From positions 1 to 64,000 of the forward strand of contig NZ_JAGPXN010000001.1 of NCBI RefSeq assembly GCF_018070575.1: a DNA stretch of 64,000 bases, written 5' to 3'. This stretch comes from Micromonospora sp. C31. Its GTDB lineage: Bacteria; Actinomycetota; Actinomycetes; Mycobacteriales; Micromonosporaceae. Both the position numbers and the translations under genes were made by a program. Below the pieces are notes generated by a model. That model was not told the origin of the DNA, did not search any database, and saw only the letters and a list, made by a program, of their open reading frames with translations. The stretch's first letter is position 1, and every line of letters starts with the position of its first letter. Shown here piece by piece: positions 36,328 to 46,312 of this stretch.

Positions 36328-36851
36328 CAGCCCCTGCCCGGGTGCAGCGCGCCGCAGTTCGCGCAGGTTCGCGCGGCCTCGTCGGCGTAGAACGCCGCGA
36401 AGACCGGGGGCAGGTCGGCGGCGATGTCCCTGACCTGCAACTCCACCTCGTGCACCTTGTGCCCGCACTCCGCGCAGTACCACTGGAACTTTTCCAGCGT
36501 GCCCTCCTCGCGGACCCGCTCCACGACCACCCCGATCGAGCCGGCCTCGGGCCGCTGCGGCGAGTGCGGGGTGTCGCGCGGCAGCATCCACATCTGCCCC
36601 TCGCGCACGTGCACCGTACGCGGCCCCTCCGGGAGCATCAGGTTGATGTGCATGTTGCCCTTGACCTGGTAGAAGAACTCCTCGTACGGGTCGACGTGGA
36701 AGTCGGTGCGCTGGTTGGGCCCGCCCACCACCATCACGATGAAGTCGTCCCCGCCCGGGAACATCTCCTTGTTGCCGACCGGCGGCTTGAGCAGATGCTG
36801 GTTGTCCGCGATCCAGCCCGGGAAGCTGAACGGCTCCGCGATCTCACTCAC
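36327..36851 (-). CDS. 3-hydroxyanthranilate 3,4-dioxygenase
   Basis: A 174-aa cupin of the 3-HAO family. Iron ligands are in the cupin core ([15 protein letters not shown], with His and Glu, and the following His in [13 protein letters not shown] strand as [10 protein letters not shown]). The bacterial C-terminal rubredoxin-like site has Cys pairs CAEC and CANC. It opens 3-hydroxyanthranilate to 2-amino-3-carboxymuconate semialdehyde. The GTG start at 36851 overlaps the upstream stop by 4 bases (GTGA). Confidence 0.95.
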   Translation of the reverse strand: MSEIAEPFSFPGWIADNQHLLKPPVGNKEMFPGGDDFIVMVVGGPNQRTDFHVDPYEEFFYQVKGNMHINLMLPEGPRTVHVREGQMWMLPRDTPHSPQRPEAGSIGVVVERVREEGTLEKFQWYCAECGHKVHEVELQVRDIAADLPPVFAAFYADEAARTCANCGALHPGRG

Positions 36852-37348
36852 GACTGACCTCCTGACGGAAGAAGGGCCACGGCCTGTATTTCGATGAGCA
36901 GGTGCGGGTGGGGTAGCTGGTGCACGGCGACGGTGGTGCGGGTGGGGCCGGTGGCGTCGAAGTGCTCGGCCCAGACCTGGTTGTAGCCGCCGAAGTCGTT
37001 CATGTTGACCAGGTAGGTGGTGACCTGCACGAGGTCGCTCAGGTCGGCGCCGACGGAGCGCAGCAGGTCGCCGATGTTGTCGATCACGGCCCTGGTCTGG
37101 GCACGGATGTCGAGGTTCGTGGTGCCGAACTCGTCGACCTGCACACCGGCGAAGGTGTTGTCCGGCCGGCGGCTGGAGGTGCCGGAGACGAAGACGAACC
37201 CGCCGGCGACCTTGACGTGCGGGAACGCCCCACGGGGCACGGCCTTGCCCTCGACGACGTGCGCCTGCGCGCTCCCGCCGTGGCCGGCTGTCGTGTCGTG
37301 GCCCGCTGTCGTGTCGTGGCCTGCTGTCGTGTCGTGGTTCGTGGTCAT
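36848..37348 (-). CDS. RidA-family 2-aminomuconate deaminase with N-terminal repeat
   Basis: A 166-aa protein. Residues about 35-160 form a RidA/YjgF domain ([48 protein letters not shown], then [20 protein letters not shown]). In this operon the role is 2-aminomuconate deaminase (AmnD/NbaF type), giving 4-oxalocrotonate plus ammonia. The first 22 residues contain HDTTAG three times, encoded by an 18-bp tandem repeat at 37287-37340. The start ATG at 37348 overlaps the upstream stop (ATGA). Confidence 0.88.
   Translation of the reverse strand: MTTNHDTTAGHDTTAGHDTTAGHGGSAQAHVVEGKAVPRGAFPHVKVAGGFVFVSGTSSRRPDNTFAGVQVDEFGTTNLDIRAQTRAVIDNIGDLLRSVGADLSDLVQVTTYLVNMNDFGGYNQVWAEHFDATGPTRTTVAVHQLPHPHLLIEIQAVALLPSGGQS
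37287..37340 (-). repeat. three 18-bp tandem repeats inside the RidA gene
   Basis: Units at 37287-37304, 37305-37322 and 37323-37340; the plus-strand core GCTGTCGTGTCGTGG is identical in all three, and the last 3 bases vary. Each unit adds one HDTTAG hexapeptide to the N-terminus. The length suggests slippage without frameshift. Confidence 0.9.
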
Positions 37349-38118
37349 GCCGTGGCTCGCAGGGAGGCGGTGCCGAGCTTCTCGACCACGGCGCGCACGT
37401 GGGCGCCGGGCTTCAGGGGGACGGCGGCGGTGGCGGCGCCGGCGAGGAACACCCAGCCCTCACGCAGCCGCACGCCATGACGCCCCGCGAGGCGGATGCC
37501 CTCGTCCAACGCACGGCGGGGATCGCCGAGGATCGCCGCGGTCGAGCCGACCTGCGCGACACGCCCGTCGATCTCCAACAGCACACCCAGGTTCTCCAGG
37601 CCGTCCGGCACCGGCGACCACGCGCCGACGACGAACGCGGCGGCGGAGGTGTTGTCGGCGATCACGTCCGGCAGCGAGAAGCTGAAGTTCGCGTACCGCG
37701 AGTCGATCACCTCGATCGCCGGGGCGACCGCCCGGACGGCGTCGGTGAAGTCACCCACCGGCTCGCCCGGCTCGGGCAGGCGGTCCAGCAGGAACGCCAT
37801 CTCCGGCTCCACCCGAGGGTGGATGAAGCTGGCGACGTCGACGCTGCCGCCGTCGGGCACGCGCATCGTGTCGGTGAGCCGGCCCCAGATCACCTCGTCC
37901 ACGCCGACCTGCGCCATCTTCGCCCTGCTGGTCAGGCCCATCTTCAACCCGACCAGGCGCTCGCCCCGGTCGAGGCGACGCTGGACCAACGCGGTCTGCA
38001 CCGCGTACGCCGCAGCCACGTCCAGCCCCGTCTCCGCCGCCAACTGCGCGATCGCGGTGGCGGTGTCCGCCGCCACGCCCAACCGCTCGGCGATACCCGC
38101 GGTGTCCGGCCCGATCAT
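37345..38118 (-). CDS. 4-oxalocrotonate decarboxylase (2-oxo-3-hexenedioate decarboxylase)
   Basis: A 257-aa protein of the hydratase/decarboxylase family. Metal-binding and active-site blocks are [27 protein letters not shown] (Glu pair) and [15 protein letters not shown]. In meta-cleavage pathways it decarboxylates 4-oxalocrotonate to 2-hydroxypenta-2,4-dienoate, working as a pair with the hydratase encoded at 40200-40994, which has the same fold. The start ATG overlaps the aldolase stop (ATGA). The two paralogues could be swapped; gene order and the SRAKM block favour this assignment. Confidence 0.82.
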   Translation of the reverse strand: MIGPDTAGIAERLGVAADTATAIAQLAAETGLDVAAAYAVQTALVQRRLDRGERLVGLKMGLTSRAKMAQVGVDEVIWGRLTDTMRVPDGGSVDVASFIHPRVEPEMAFLLDRLPEPGEPVGDFTDAVRAVAPAIEVIDSRYANFSFSLPDVIADNTSAAAFVVGAWSPVPDGLENLGVLLEIDGRVAQVGSTAAILGDPRRALDEGIRLAGRHGVRLREGWVFLAGAATAAVPLKPGAHVRAVVEKLGTASLRATA

Positions 38119-39176
38119 GACTTCTCCTTGCCGGCGAGGTCCAGTGCCACGTCCACGATCATGTCCTCCTGACCGCCGACCATCCGACGGCGACCCAACT
38201 CGACCAGGATCGAGCGCACGTCCACCCCGTACCTGTCCGAGGCCCGCTCCGCATGCCGCAGGAAACTCGAATACACCCCCGCGTAACCCAGCGACAGGGT
38301 CTCCCGGTCGACCTGCACCGGCCGGTCCTGCAACGGGCGCACGATGTCGTCCGCGGCGTCCATCAACGCGAACACGTCACAACCGTGCTCCCACCCGTGC
38401 AACTCCGCCACGGCCACGAACACCTCCAACGGCGCGTTACCCGCCCCGGCACCCTGCCCCGCCAGTGACGCGTCCACCCGCACCGTGCGCCCATGGCTCG
38501 CCTGGGCGCCTACGGCGGCGTCACCGGCGACGCGGCCGTGCTCCACCGCGACCACACTGTTGGCCACACCCAGCGACAGGTTGTGGTGGGCGTGGATACC
38601 GATCTGCGTCTCCGGCGCCAACACCTGCCGGTACGCGTCCACCCGTTCGGCCACGTCCGACATGAGCAGCCGACCGCCGGAGTCGGTGACGTAGACGCAG
38701 TGCGCCCCGTACGACTCCATCAACTTCGCCTGCCCCGCCAACCCGGCCGGGTCGTTCATGTGCGACATCATCAGGAACCCCGACACGTCCATGCCGTTCT
38801 CCCGCGCCCACGCGATGTGCTGCGCCGAAATATCGGCCTCCGTGCAGTGCGTCGCGATGCGCACACTCGACACGCCAAGCGCCTTCGCCGCCTTCAAGTC
38901 GGCGATCGTGCCGATCCCCGGCAACAGCAGAGTCGTCAGCTTCGCGTTCGTCATCACCTCGGCCGCCGCCGCGATCCACTCGGCGTCACTGGCCGCACCA
39001 TGGCCGTAGTTCACACTCGAACCCGCCAGCCCGTCACCGTGCGCGACCTCGATCGCGGCCACCCCAGCCGCATCCAACGCCGCCGCGATCGTGCGGACCT
39101 GATCCACCGTGTAGCGGTGCGCGACAGCGTGCATACCATCGCGCAACGTCACGTCCTGGATGTACAGATCAGTCAC
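38115..39176 (-). CDS. 4-hydroxy-2-oxovalerate aldolase
   Basis: A 353-aa class II aldolase of the DmpG/BphI/MhpE type: N-terminal [13 protein letters not shown] (Arg, Asp and His of the metal site), central [16 protein letters not shown], and [15 protein letters not shown] with the two metal-binding His. It splits 4-hydroxy-2-oxovalerate into pyruvate and acetaldehyde, passing acetaldehyde to the dehydrogenase encoded by the adjacent, 4-base-overlapping gene. The start is GTG at 39176. Confidence 0.95.
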   Translation of the reverse strand: MTDLYIQDVTLRDGMHAVAHRYTVDQVRTIAAALDAAGVAAIEVAHGDGLAGSSVNYGHGAASDAEWIAAAAEVMTNAKLTTLLLPGIGTIADLKAAKALGVSSVRIATHCTEADISAQHIAWARENGMDVSGFLMMSHMNDPAGLAGQAKLMESYGAHCVYVTDSGGRLLMSDVAERVDAYRQVLAPETQIGIHAHHNLSLGVANSVVAVEHGRVAGDAAVGAQASHGRTVRVDASLAGQGAGAGNAPLEVFVAVAELHGWEHGCDVFALMDAADDIVRPLQDRPVQVDRETLSLGYAGVYSSFLRHAERASDRYGVDVRSILVELGRRRMVGGQEDMIVDVALDLAGKEKS

Positions 39177-40156
39177 CCGGTCACCCCCACGACGCCCCGA
39201 CCCGCACCGTCGCCACCAGCGCCGTCACGGCGCCCCGCCGCCGATCGAAGCCCTACCAGCCGCTCCGCCGTACGCAGCGCCGCCGACGTCATTATGTCCA
39301 GATTCCCCGCGTACGCCGGCAGATAATGCCCCGCACCGGAGACCTCCAGGAACACCGACACCTGCAACCCGCGCAGATGCCGCCCCAACGACGGCACATA
39401 CGTGTCGACCCGGTCGAACTGCACGTCCTGCTTCAACCGGTACCCCGGCACGTACTCCCGCACCGCCGCCACCATCTGCGCCACCGATCCGGCGATCGCG
39501 GCTTGGTCGGCGTCGGCATCCGGGCACAGGCAGTAGACGGTGTCGCGCATCAACAGCGGCGGGTCCGCCGGGTTCAACACGATGATCGCCTTACCCCGCC
39601 GCGCGCCGCCGACGACCTCGATCGCCCGCGCCGTCGTCTCGGTGAACTCGTCGATGTTCGCCCGCGTCCCCGGACCCGCCGACCGCGACGCGATCGACGC
39701 CACGATCTCCCCGTACACCACCGGCGTCACCCGACCCACCGCCGCCACGACCGGCACCGTCGCCTGCCCACCACACGTCACCATGTTCACGTTGCGCTCA
39801 CCCAGATGCTCATCCAGGTTCACCGGCGGCACCGCATACGGGCCGATCGCCGCCGGCGTCAGATCCACCACCAGCCGACCATGCGCCGCCAACACCGCAT
39901 CGTTGCGCCGGTGCGCACCCGCCGACGTGGCATCGAACACCAACTCCACATCCGCGAACTCCGGCATCCCGACGAGACCGTCCACACCCTCGGCCGTGGT
40001 CGCCACACCCAACCGCCGCGCCCGCGCCAGACCATCCGAGTCCGGATCGATGCCCACCATCGCCACCATCCGCAGACTGTCACTCAGCCGCAACACCTTG
40101 ATCATCAAATCGGTGCCGATGTTGCCCGACCCGATCACCGCAACCCCGACACTCAC
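39173..40156 (-). CDS. acetaldehyde dehydrogenase (acetylating)
   Basis: A 327-aa DmpF/BphJ-type enzyme. The N-terminal NAD-binding motif is [13 protein letters not shown], and the catalytic Cys is in [12 protein letters not shown] (about residue 130). It forms a channelling complex with the aldolase, turning acetaldehyde, NAD+ and CoA into acetyl-CoA. Start GTG at 40156 with GGGGAGGG 6 nt upstream. The last 25 residues are Gly/Ala/Arg-rich and lie at the overlap with the aldolase gene. Confidence 0.95.
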   Translation of the reverse strand: MSVGVAVIGSGNIGTDLMIKVLRLSDSLRMVAMVGIDPDSDGLARARRLGVATTAEGVDGLVGMPEFADVELVFDATSAGAHRRNDAVLAAHGRLVVDLTPAAIGPYAVPPVNLDEHLGERNVNMVTCGGQATVPVVAAVGRVTPVVYGEIVASIASRSAGPGTRANIDEFTETTARAIEVVGGARRGKAIIVLNPADPPLLMRDTVYCLCPDADADQAAIAGSVAQMVAAVREYVPGYRLKQDVQFDRVDTYVPSLGRHLRGLQVSVFLEVSGAGHYLPAYAGNLDIMTSAALRTAERLVGLRSAAGRRDGAGGDGAGRGVVGVTG

Positions 40157-40199
40157 GACGAGCCCTCCCCACGCACCACCACAAGGCCCGCCAACCCAC

Positions 40200-40994
40200 T
40201 CACGACCCCTCCCCCGCAAAACACACGCGCACCGAACCCAGGCCGGAAATCCGCGCCTCGTACGCCGCACCCGCCGTCACCGGCACCATCGGACCGAGCG
40301 CCCCGGACAGCACCACGTCGCCCGCGCGCAGCGGGTCCCCCGAGCGGGCCATCGTCTGCGCCAGCCACTCCAGGGCGTGCAGCGGGTTGCCGAGGCAGGC
40401 CGCGCCCGCCCCCACCGACACGGGCTCACCGGCATGTTCGAGGACCATCCCGCACAACCGCAGGTCCACGTCGGCCAACCGACGCGGCGCGGTGCCGAGC
40501 ACGAAGAGACCGCTGGAGGCGTTGTCGGCCACCGTGTCCACGATGGAGATGTCCCACCCCGCCACCCGCGAATCCACGATCTCGATCGCCGGCAGCACGT
40601 GGTCGACCGCCCGGATCGCGTCCGCGGTGGTGATCCGCTCGTCGGGCAGATCCGCGCCCAGCACGAAGGCGACCTCCGCCTCCACGCGGGGTTGGAGCAG
40701 CCGGCCCGTCGGCACCTCAGCCCCGTCGGGCACCGCCATGTCGTCCAGCAGCACACCGAAGTCCGGCTGGAAGACGCCGAAGCTCTCCTGCACCGCCCGC
40801 GAGGTCAACCCGACCTTCGCGCCCACCCGCCGGTGACCGGCGTCCAGCCACCGCCGGACCTGGAGCTGCTGCACCTGGTACGCCGTGTCGACGTCGCTCT
40901 CCGGCAGCAGCCGCCCGCGCAGCGGCGGGCAGGGCTTGCCGTTCTCCCGCGCGTCGACCAGTTCCCGGGCCGCCGCCTCGTAGTCAATGCTCAT
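40200..40994 (-). CDS. 2-keto-4-pentenoate hydratase
   Basis: A 264-aa protein of the same family as the decarboxylase: [44 protein letters not shown]. It hydrates 2-hydroxypenta-2,4-dienoate to 4-hydroxy-2-oxovalerate (DmpE/MhpD role). Start ATG at 40994 with AGGAG 6 nt upstream. It is separated from the next gene by 43 nt and from the preceding aldehyde dehydrogenase by 67 nt. Confidence 0.87.
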   Translation of the reverse strand: MSIDYEAAARELVDARENGKPCPPLRGRLLPESDVDTAYQVQQLQVRRWLDAGHRRVGAKVGLTSRAVQESFGVFQPDFGVLLDDMAVPDGAEVPTGRLLQPRVEAEVAFVLGADLPDERITTADAIRAVDHVLPAIEIVDSRVAGWDISIVDTVADNASSGLFVLGTAPRRLADVDLRLCGMVLEHAGEPVSVGAGAACLGNPLHALEWLAQTMARSGDPLRAGDVVLSGALGPMVPVTAGAAYEARISGLGSVRVCFAGEGS

Positions 40995-41061
40995 GCCGGC
41001 TCCTCGCTCCACTCGCCGCCGCCACGACACTCCGCGACACCGATGTGCTCGTCACGTCCGC

Positions 41062-42570
41062 TCATGTCAGGTCCACACACACGTTGGTGAGTTCGGAATA
41101 GAAATCGAGGGAGTGCACGCCACCCTCACGCCCGATACCCGACGCCTTCACCCCACCGAACGGCGTACGCAGATCCCGCAGGAACCACGTGTTCACCCAC
41201 ACGATCCCCGCATCCAACCGCGCCCCCGCCCGATGCGCCCGCCCCACATCCCGCGTCCACACCGCCGCCGCCAACCCGTACTCCGTACCATTCGCCAACG
41301 CGAACGCCTCATCCTCATCATCGAACGGCGCCACATGCACCACCGGCCCGAAGATCTCCTCAGTGTTGGTGCGAGCCTGCGGGCCCAACCCCGTCAACAC
41401 CGTCGGCTGCACATACGCCCCACCATCACGCCCATCACCGAACGCCGGCACCCCACCCCCGGCCAACACCTGCGCACCCTCGGTCCGGGCCAGGTCGTAG
41501 TAGCCGAGCACCTTGTCCCGATGCTGACGCGAAATCAACGGCATGTTCACCGTCGCCTCGTCCGCAGGCCACCCGAACCGCAGACCAGCAGCCTCCCGCG
41601 CAAGCCGCGCCGTGAACTCCTCGAACACCGGCCGCTGCACAAAGATCCGCTCCGTGCACAGACACACCTGCCCACCGTTGGTGAAACTCGACCGCACCGA
41701 GCCGGCCACCGCCGCATCCAGATCGGCATCGGCGAACACCAGACCGGCGTTCTTACCGCCCAACTCGAACGACACCGGCTTCACCCCATCGGCAGCCGCC
41801 CGCATGATGGCGCTGCCGGTCGCCGACTCGCCGGTGAAGGTGATCGCGTCCACCCCCGGATGCCGGGTCAGAAACTCCCCCGCCGAGTCCGGACCGAAGC
41901 CGTGCACCAGGTTGAACACCCCATCCGGCACGCCCGCGGCGGCCATCACCTCCGCCAACAACGTCGCCGACGCCGGCGTCTCCTCACTCGGCTTCACCAC
42001 CACCGCGTTACCGCACGCCAACGCCGGAGCGACCTTCCACGTCAACAGCAACAACGGCAGATTCCACGGCACGATCACCGCCACCACACCCACCGGCTTA
42101 CGCACCGCGTAGTTCAACGCCCGCCCACCCGACGGCGTGACCGTCGTGAACGACTCCGTCGACGCCGTCGCCACGATCTCCGCGAACGCACGGAAATTCG
42201 CCGCACCACGCGGAACATCCAACGTCCGCGCCTGCGAAATCGACTTACCCGTATCCGCCACCTCAGCGGTCACCAGGTCGTCGAAACGACGCTCCAACTC
42301 GTCGGCCACCCGACGCAGCACCTCCGCGCGCTCCCGCTCCCCCATCCCACCCCACGGCCCACCCAACGCCGCCCGCGCCGCCGCCACCGCATCGTCCACA
42401 CACCCCCGATCCGCCTCCGCGACCTCGAACACCGGCTCACCCGTCACCGGACTGCGCTTGACGAACCGCCGCCCACCCCCGACGAACTCACCACCGACGA
42501 AGTTGCGCAGCAGGCCCGGACCGCCGGGCGCCCGCCCGGCCATCAGCCGGGGATCCCAGGTCACCGTCAT
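41062..42570 (-). CDS. aldehyde dehydrogenase (2-aminomuconate semialdehyde dehydrogenase)
   Basis: A 502-aa ALDH-superfamily enzyme. It has VVAVIVPWNLPLLLLTWK, the NAD-binding VDAITFTGESATGSAI, the general-base Glu in SFELGGKNAG and the catalytic Cys in NGGQVCLCTERIF. In the operon the substrate should be 2-aminomuconate 6-semialdehyde, oxidised to 2-aminomuconate. The same class also covers 2-hydroxymuconate semialdehyde. The start ATG overlaps the monooxygenase stop (ATGA). Confidence 0.9.
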   Translation of the reverse strand: MTVTWDPRLMAGRAPGGPGLLRNFVGGEFVGGGRRFVKRSPVTGEPVFEVAEADRGCVDDAVAAARAALGGPWGGMGERERAEVLRRVADELERRFDDLVTAEVADTGKSISQARTLDVPRGAANFRAFAEIVATASTESFTTVTPSGGRALNYAVRKPVGVVAVIVPWNLPLLLLTWKVAPALACGNAVVVKPSEETPASATLLAEVMAAAGVPDGVFNLVHGFGPDSAGEFLTRHPGVDAITFTGESATGSAIMRAAADGVKPVSFELGGKNAGLVFADADLDAAVAGSVRSSFTNGGQVCLCTERIFVQRPVFEEFTARLAREAAGLRFGWPADEATVNMPLISRQHRDKVLGYYDLARTEGAQVLAGGGVPAFGDGRDGGAYVQPTVLTGLGPQARTNTEEIFGPVVHVAPFDDEDEAFALANGTEYGLAAAVWTRDVGRAHRAGARLDAGIVWVNTWFLRDLRTPFGGVKASGIGREGGVHSLDFYSELTNVCVDLT

Positions 42571-43904
42571 CGACGCCTCCCTCTGCTGATCGTGAGGCCG
42601 ACCGCCCCGGCCAGCAACGCCGTCACCCCGGCGGCCACCGCCCCGAGCACCCGGTGCTGCCGGCGGACCCGGCGACGCACCTGCGCGTACGGGGTGGTCG
42701 AGAAGGACACCAGCTCGTACCGGGAGACGTACCGACCCGGCAGCACCCGCTCCAGCGCGTGCTCGACCTTTCGGCCGGCCTGGAACAGCGGCGAGGCCAC
42801 CTTGTCCCGCATCTCCACGAAGTTCGCCAACGCCATCTGCGCGATCGCCTCGGCGTTCTCCTGCCGTCGCTGCTGGAACAGCGGCAGCGCCTCCGCCCAG
42901 TCGTCGGCGCACTCGTCCAGGCAGCGGTCCAGCTCGACCACGTCCTCGAAGGCGCAGTTGGCGCCCTGACCGTAGAACGGGACGATGGCGTGCGCCGCGT
43001 CGCCGAGCAGGCCGACCTTCCCGTACGCCTGCCACGGGGAGCAGCGGACGGTGCCGAGCACGCCCACCGGGTTGTGCTGGTAGTCGTCGACGAGGCCCGC
43101 GGCCAGCGGCGGCAGGTCCGGGTAGTGCTCGGCGAAGTGCCGCTCGATGGCCGCCGGGCTGCCCAGCGAGGCGAAGCTGGCGGTGCCGTGGGTGGGCCAG
43201 AAGAGGGTGCAGGTGAACGAGCGGTCCGGGTTCGGCAGCGCGATCATCATCGAGGTGCCGCGCGGCCAGATGTGCAGCGCGTCCGGGTCGAGGGCGAACT
43301 CCCCGCCCAGCGGCGGGATCGTCAGCTCCTTGTAGCCGTAGTCGAGGAAGTCGACGCTCTCGGTCAGCAGCCCGTACGCCAGCAGCTGCCCGCGCACCGC
43401 CGAGCCGGCGCCGTCGGCGCCGAGGACGACCGACGCGGTGGCCGCGACCGTGCCCTGCGGGGTCTCGAAGGTCATGCCGCCGCTGGCCGGATCGAGCCCG
43501 ACGAGCCGGTGGTCGAAGGCGACCCGCACCCCGGGCAGGGCGGTGGCCGCGTCCAGCAGGGCGTTGTTCAGCGCGCCCCGGCTGATCGAGTTGATCGCCC
43601 GGTCGCCGGAGGCGCTGTACGACTGGAACTGCGCCTCGCCGTCCACGGGGTGGATCATCCGGCCGCGCATCGGCAGCCCGTCGGCCAGCACCTGCTCGTC
43701 CAGGCCGATCCGGCGCAGCGCGTCCAGGCCACGCTCGGAGAGCGCCAGGTTGATCGAGCGTCCCCGCTCCACCGTGCCGGTACGCGGGTCGGACCGCCGC
43801 TCGTAGAGCGCCACCGGGTAGCCCCGCCGGGCCAGGAAGCAGGCCAGCAGGCAGCCGGCCAGGCCCGCGCCGACCACCGCGATCTCGTTCCGCTCTGCCG
43901 TCAT
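42567..43904 (-). CDS. kmo: kynurenine 3-monooxygenase
   Basis: A 445-aa flavoprotein hydroxylase. The FAD motif is IAVVGAGLAGCLLACFLARR, with the GD motif in VGLLGDAAHAIVPFYGQGAN. A conserved RSINLALSERGLDAL block, typical of KMO, follows the first strand. The C-terminus has Arg-rich residues and one hydrophobic segment (about 420-438), as in membrane-attached KMOs. It hydroxylates kynurenine to 3-hydroxykynurenine using NADPH and O2. The start ATG overlaps the kynureninase stop. Confidence 0.95.
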   Translation of the reverse strand: MTAERNEIAVVGAGLAGCLLACFLARRGYPVALYERRSDPRTGTVERGRSINLALSERGLDALRRIGLDEQVLADGLPMRGRMIHPVDGEAQFQSYSASGDRAINSISRGALNNALLDAATALPGVRVAFDHRLVGLDPASGGMTFETPQGTVAATASVVLGADGAGSAVRGQLLAYGLLTESVDFLDYGYKELTIPPLGGEFALDPDALHIWPRGTSMMIALPNPDRSFTCTLFWPTHGTASFASLGSPAAIERHFAEHYPDLPPLAAGLVDDYQHNPVGVLGTVRCSPWQAYGKVGLLGDAAHAIVPFYGQGANCAFEDVVELDRCLDECADDWAEALPLFQQRRQENAEAIAQMALANFVEMRDKVASPLFQAGRKVEHALERVLPGRYVSRYELVSFSTTPYAQVRRRVRRQHRVLGAVAAGVTALLAGAVGLTISRGRRR

Positions 43905-45211
43905 GAGTCGTTCTCCTCCACCGTGGCTGCCAGCGCCTCGGCCGCCCGCCAGCAGTCGTGGAACGTGGAATAGAGCGGCACCGGGGCGAACCGGATGATG
44001 TCCGGCTCACGGGCGTCGGCGATCACCCCGTGCTCGTGCCGCAGCCGCTTGGCGAGCTCGGCCGCGCTGCCCGCGCCGATGCGTACGGAGAGTTGGCAGC
44101 CGCGCCGCTCCGGCTCGCGCGGGGTGACCACCGCCAGCGGACGGTTCGCGGTCACCTCGTCGAGCAGCCCCGCCAGGTACCCGGTGAGCCGGAGGCTGCG
44201 CTCGCGCAGCGCGGGCATCCCGACGGCGTCGAAGAGTTCCAGCGAGGTCCGCACCGGGCCCATCGCGAAGATCGGCGGGTTGGAGATCTGCCAGGCCTCG
44301 ACGGTGGCCGGCGGCCGGGAGACCGGGGTCATCTCGAAACGGGTGGCCGCCTCGGTGCTCCACCAGCCCTCGAAGCGGGGCAGGTCCGGGTCGCCGAGGT
44401 GCCGCTCGTGCACGAAGACCCCGGCGAGCGCGCCGGGACCGGAGTTCAGGTACTTGTAGGAGCACCAGGCGGCGAAGTCGACGTCCCAGTCGTGCAGCGC
44501 GAGCGGGACGTTGCCGGCGGCGTGCGCCAGGTCCCAGCCGACCACGGCTCCGGCCGCGCGGCCGGCGGCGGTGATCGTCGGGATGTCCATCAGCTCGCCG
44601 GTGAGGTAGTTGACCCCGCCGAGCAGCACCAGCGCCACCGTGTCGCCCTCGGCGGCCAGGTAGGCGGTCACGTCCTCGGTGCGCAGGTTGTCCTCGCCGT
44701 CGCGCGGACGCAGCCGGACGACCGTGGTGTCCGGGTCCAGGCCGTGGAAGCGGGCCTGGCTGCGCACGGCGTAGCTGTCCGACGGGAAGGTGCTGTCCTC
44801 GATGACGATCCTCCTCCGCGCCCCGGCCGGCCGGTAGAAGCTGACCATCAGCAGGTGCAGGTTGACCGTCAGGGAGTTCATCACCACGACCTCCGCCGGG
44901 GTGGCGCCGACCAGTCGCGCGGCCGGCGCCGTCAGCAGTTCGTGGTACGGCAGCCAGGGGCGCCCGCCCTCCACGTGGCCCTCGACGCCGAGCCGGCTCC
45001 ACGCGTCCAGGTCGGCGACGAGTTCGGCGTGGGTGGCCCGGGGTTGCAGGCCGAGGGAGTTGCCGGCCAGGTAGGCGGCCTCGGGGTGCCGTCCGCCGTC
45101 GGCCGGCGGTACGTGGAACAGGTGGCGGTGCCCGGGATCGGCGGCGTCGAGGCGACGCGCCTCGGTTTCGCCGGCGGCGAGCCCGAACGACTCAGGTGTG
45201 TGGGTGTCCAT
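43901..45211 (-). CDS. kynU: kynureninase
   Basis: A 436-aa PLP enzyme of fold type I: YLAGNSLGLQPRAT, VVMNSLTVNLHLLM, IEDSTFPSDSYAVRSQ, the PLP Asp/His in VGWDLAHAAGNVPL and the Schiff-base Lys in WCSYKYLNSGPGALAG. It cleaves 3-hydroxykynurenine to 3-hydroxyanthranilate and alanine. The ATG at 45211 gives MDTHTPES. A GTG at 45235 would make a GTGA overlap with the dioxygenase stop and add 8 residues; this is plausible because most junctions here overlap. Confidence 0.94.
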   Translation of the reverse strand: MDTHTPESFGLAAGETEARRLDAADPGHRHLFHVPPADGGRHPEAAYLAGNSLGLQPRATHAELVADLDAWSRLGVEGHVEGGRPWLPYHELLTAPAARLVGATPAEVVVMNSLTVNLHLLMVSFYRPAGARRRIVIEDSTFPSDSYAVRSQARFHGLDPDTTVVRLRPRDGEDNLRTEDVTAYLAAEGDTVALVLLGGVNYLTGELMDIPTITAAGRAAGAVVGWDLAHAAGNVPLALHDWDVDFAAWCSYKYLNSGPGALAGVFVHERHLGDPDLPRFEGWWSTEAATRFEMTPVSRPPATVEAWQISNPPIFAMGPVRTSLELFDAVGMPALRERSLRLTGYLAGLLDEVTANRPLAVVTPREPERRGCQLSVRIGAGSAAELAKRLRHEHGVIADAREPDIIRFAPVPLYSTFHDCWRAAEALAATVEENDS

Positions 45212-45231
45212 GGGGTTGTCTCGCTCTCGGG

Positions 45232-46131
45232 TCACATCGCTGTCCGGGCCGACCACAGCTCGGGGAAGACCACCCGGGCCATGCTGCGCTGCAACCACGC
45301 CAGTCCGGCGGAGCCGCCGCTGCCGACCTTGGCGCCCATTGTGCGCTGCACCGCCTTGACGTGGTGCTGCCGCCAGTCGCCGAACTGCTCGGCCACCTCG
45401 GTCAGGGCCTCGCCCAGCATCCGCAGGTGGTTCTCCGGGCCCGGCTCGGCGTAGATCCGCACCCAGGCCGCCTCCACGTCCGCGTGCGGCTGGTGCTCGG
45501 CGGCGAACTCCCGGTCGAGCAGGCCGGTCGGCAGCTCGTGGCCGTGCCGGGCCAGCAGGGCGAGCACGTCGTCCCAGAGGCTCGGCGCCGCCAGGGTGGC
45601 CCGCAGCTCGGCGTGCACGTCGGTCTGCCGGCGGAACGGACGGATCAGCGTCTCGTCGCGGAGGCCGAGCAGGAACTCCAGGTGGCGGTACATCGCCGAC
45701 TGGAAGCCGGACCCCTCGCCCAGCAGGTTGCGGAACCGGTTGAAGTCGGCCGGGGTCATCCAGCGCAGCCCCTTCCAGGCCGCGTTCAGCCCCTCCAGGT
45801 GCAGCGCGGCGCGGCGCAGCGGGGCCAGCGCGTCCCACACCCGGTCGGCCCGCAGCAGCCGCTGTGTCTCGCGCAGCTCGTGACAGGTCAGCCCGAAGTA
45901 CAGCTCCATGATCTGGCTGACCATCAGGAAGGACATCTCGCCGGGGTCGTCGCTCAGCGGCTGCTGCAACCGGTGCAGCGTGCTGGCGTGCACGTACGCG
46001 TCGTACGGCACCCGCTCGGCGAACTCCAGCGTCGGTTCGCCGCCGTTGCGGGCGGCGCGGGCGGCGCGCTGCCGCGGGGTCGCCGGGCGCACCGCCGCCT
46101 GGGCGGGTGCCCGCAGCTCCGTCTGCTCCAC
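45232..46131 (-). CDS. kynA: tryptophan 2,3-dioxygenase
   Basis: A 299-aa heme dioxygenase and the first gene of the operon. It has VHASTLHRLQQPLS, SFLMVSQIMELYFGLTCHEL, the FQSAMYRHLEFLLG block and the heme-ligand region DWRQHHVKAVQRTMGAK followed by GSGGSAG. It opens tryptophan to N-formylkynurenine. The GTG at 46131 with AGGGAGG 6 nt upstream is the best start; the N-terminus before PTLEFAERVPYDAY is Ala/Arg-rich and variable. Confidence 0.95.
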   Translation of the reverse strand: MEQTELRAPAQAAVRPATPRQRAARAARNGGEPTLEFAERVPYDAYVHASTLHRLQQPLSDDPGEMSFLMVSQIMELYFGLTCHELRETQRLLRADRVWDALAPLRRAALHLEGLNAAWKGLRWMTPADFNRFRNLLGEGSGFQSAMYRHLEFLLGLRDETLIRPFRRQTDVHAELRATLAAPSLWDDVLALLARHGHELPTGLLDREFAAEHQPHADVEAAWVRIYAEPGPENHLRMLGEALTEVAEQFGDWRQHHVKAVQRTMGAKVGSGGSAGLAWLQRSMARVVFPELWSARTAM

Positions 46132-46163
46132 CGGTGGCCTCCCTCTGTTCTGCGTCACCCGGA

Positions 46164-46176
46164 CGACCGACGGTCG
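46164..46176. promoter_or_regulatory. possible operator between kynA and the Lrp/AsnC gene
   Basis: A perfect small palindrome CGACCG-A-CGGTCG in the 181-nt divergent region. AsnC-family regulators usually bind the shared promoter region, and this is the clearest symmetry there. No consensus for this regulator is known to me, so this is a weak call. Confidence 0.25.
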
Positions 46177-46312
46177 GCCGTGCTGGGGATGTCCGCCATG
46201 ATCTCTCGGCGGAACCCCCGATTGGAATGCCGGATCAACGGCGCACGCCCCGTCTGACCTGCGGCGCGAAAGGCATGAGTCGGATTCGGGTTTGAGGAAG
46301 TAAGGTCGCCGC

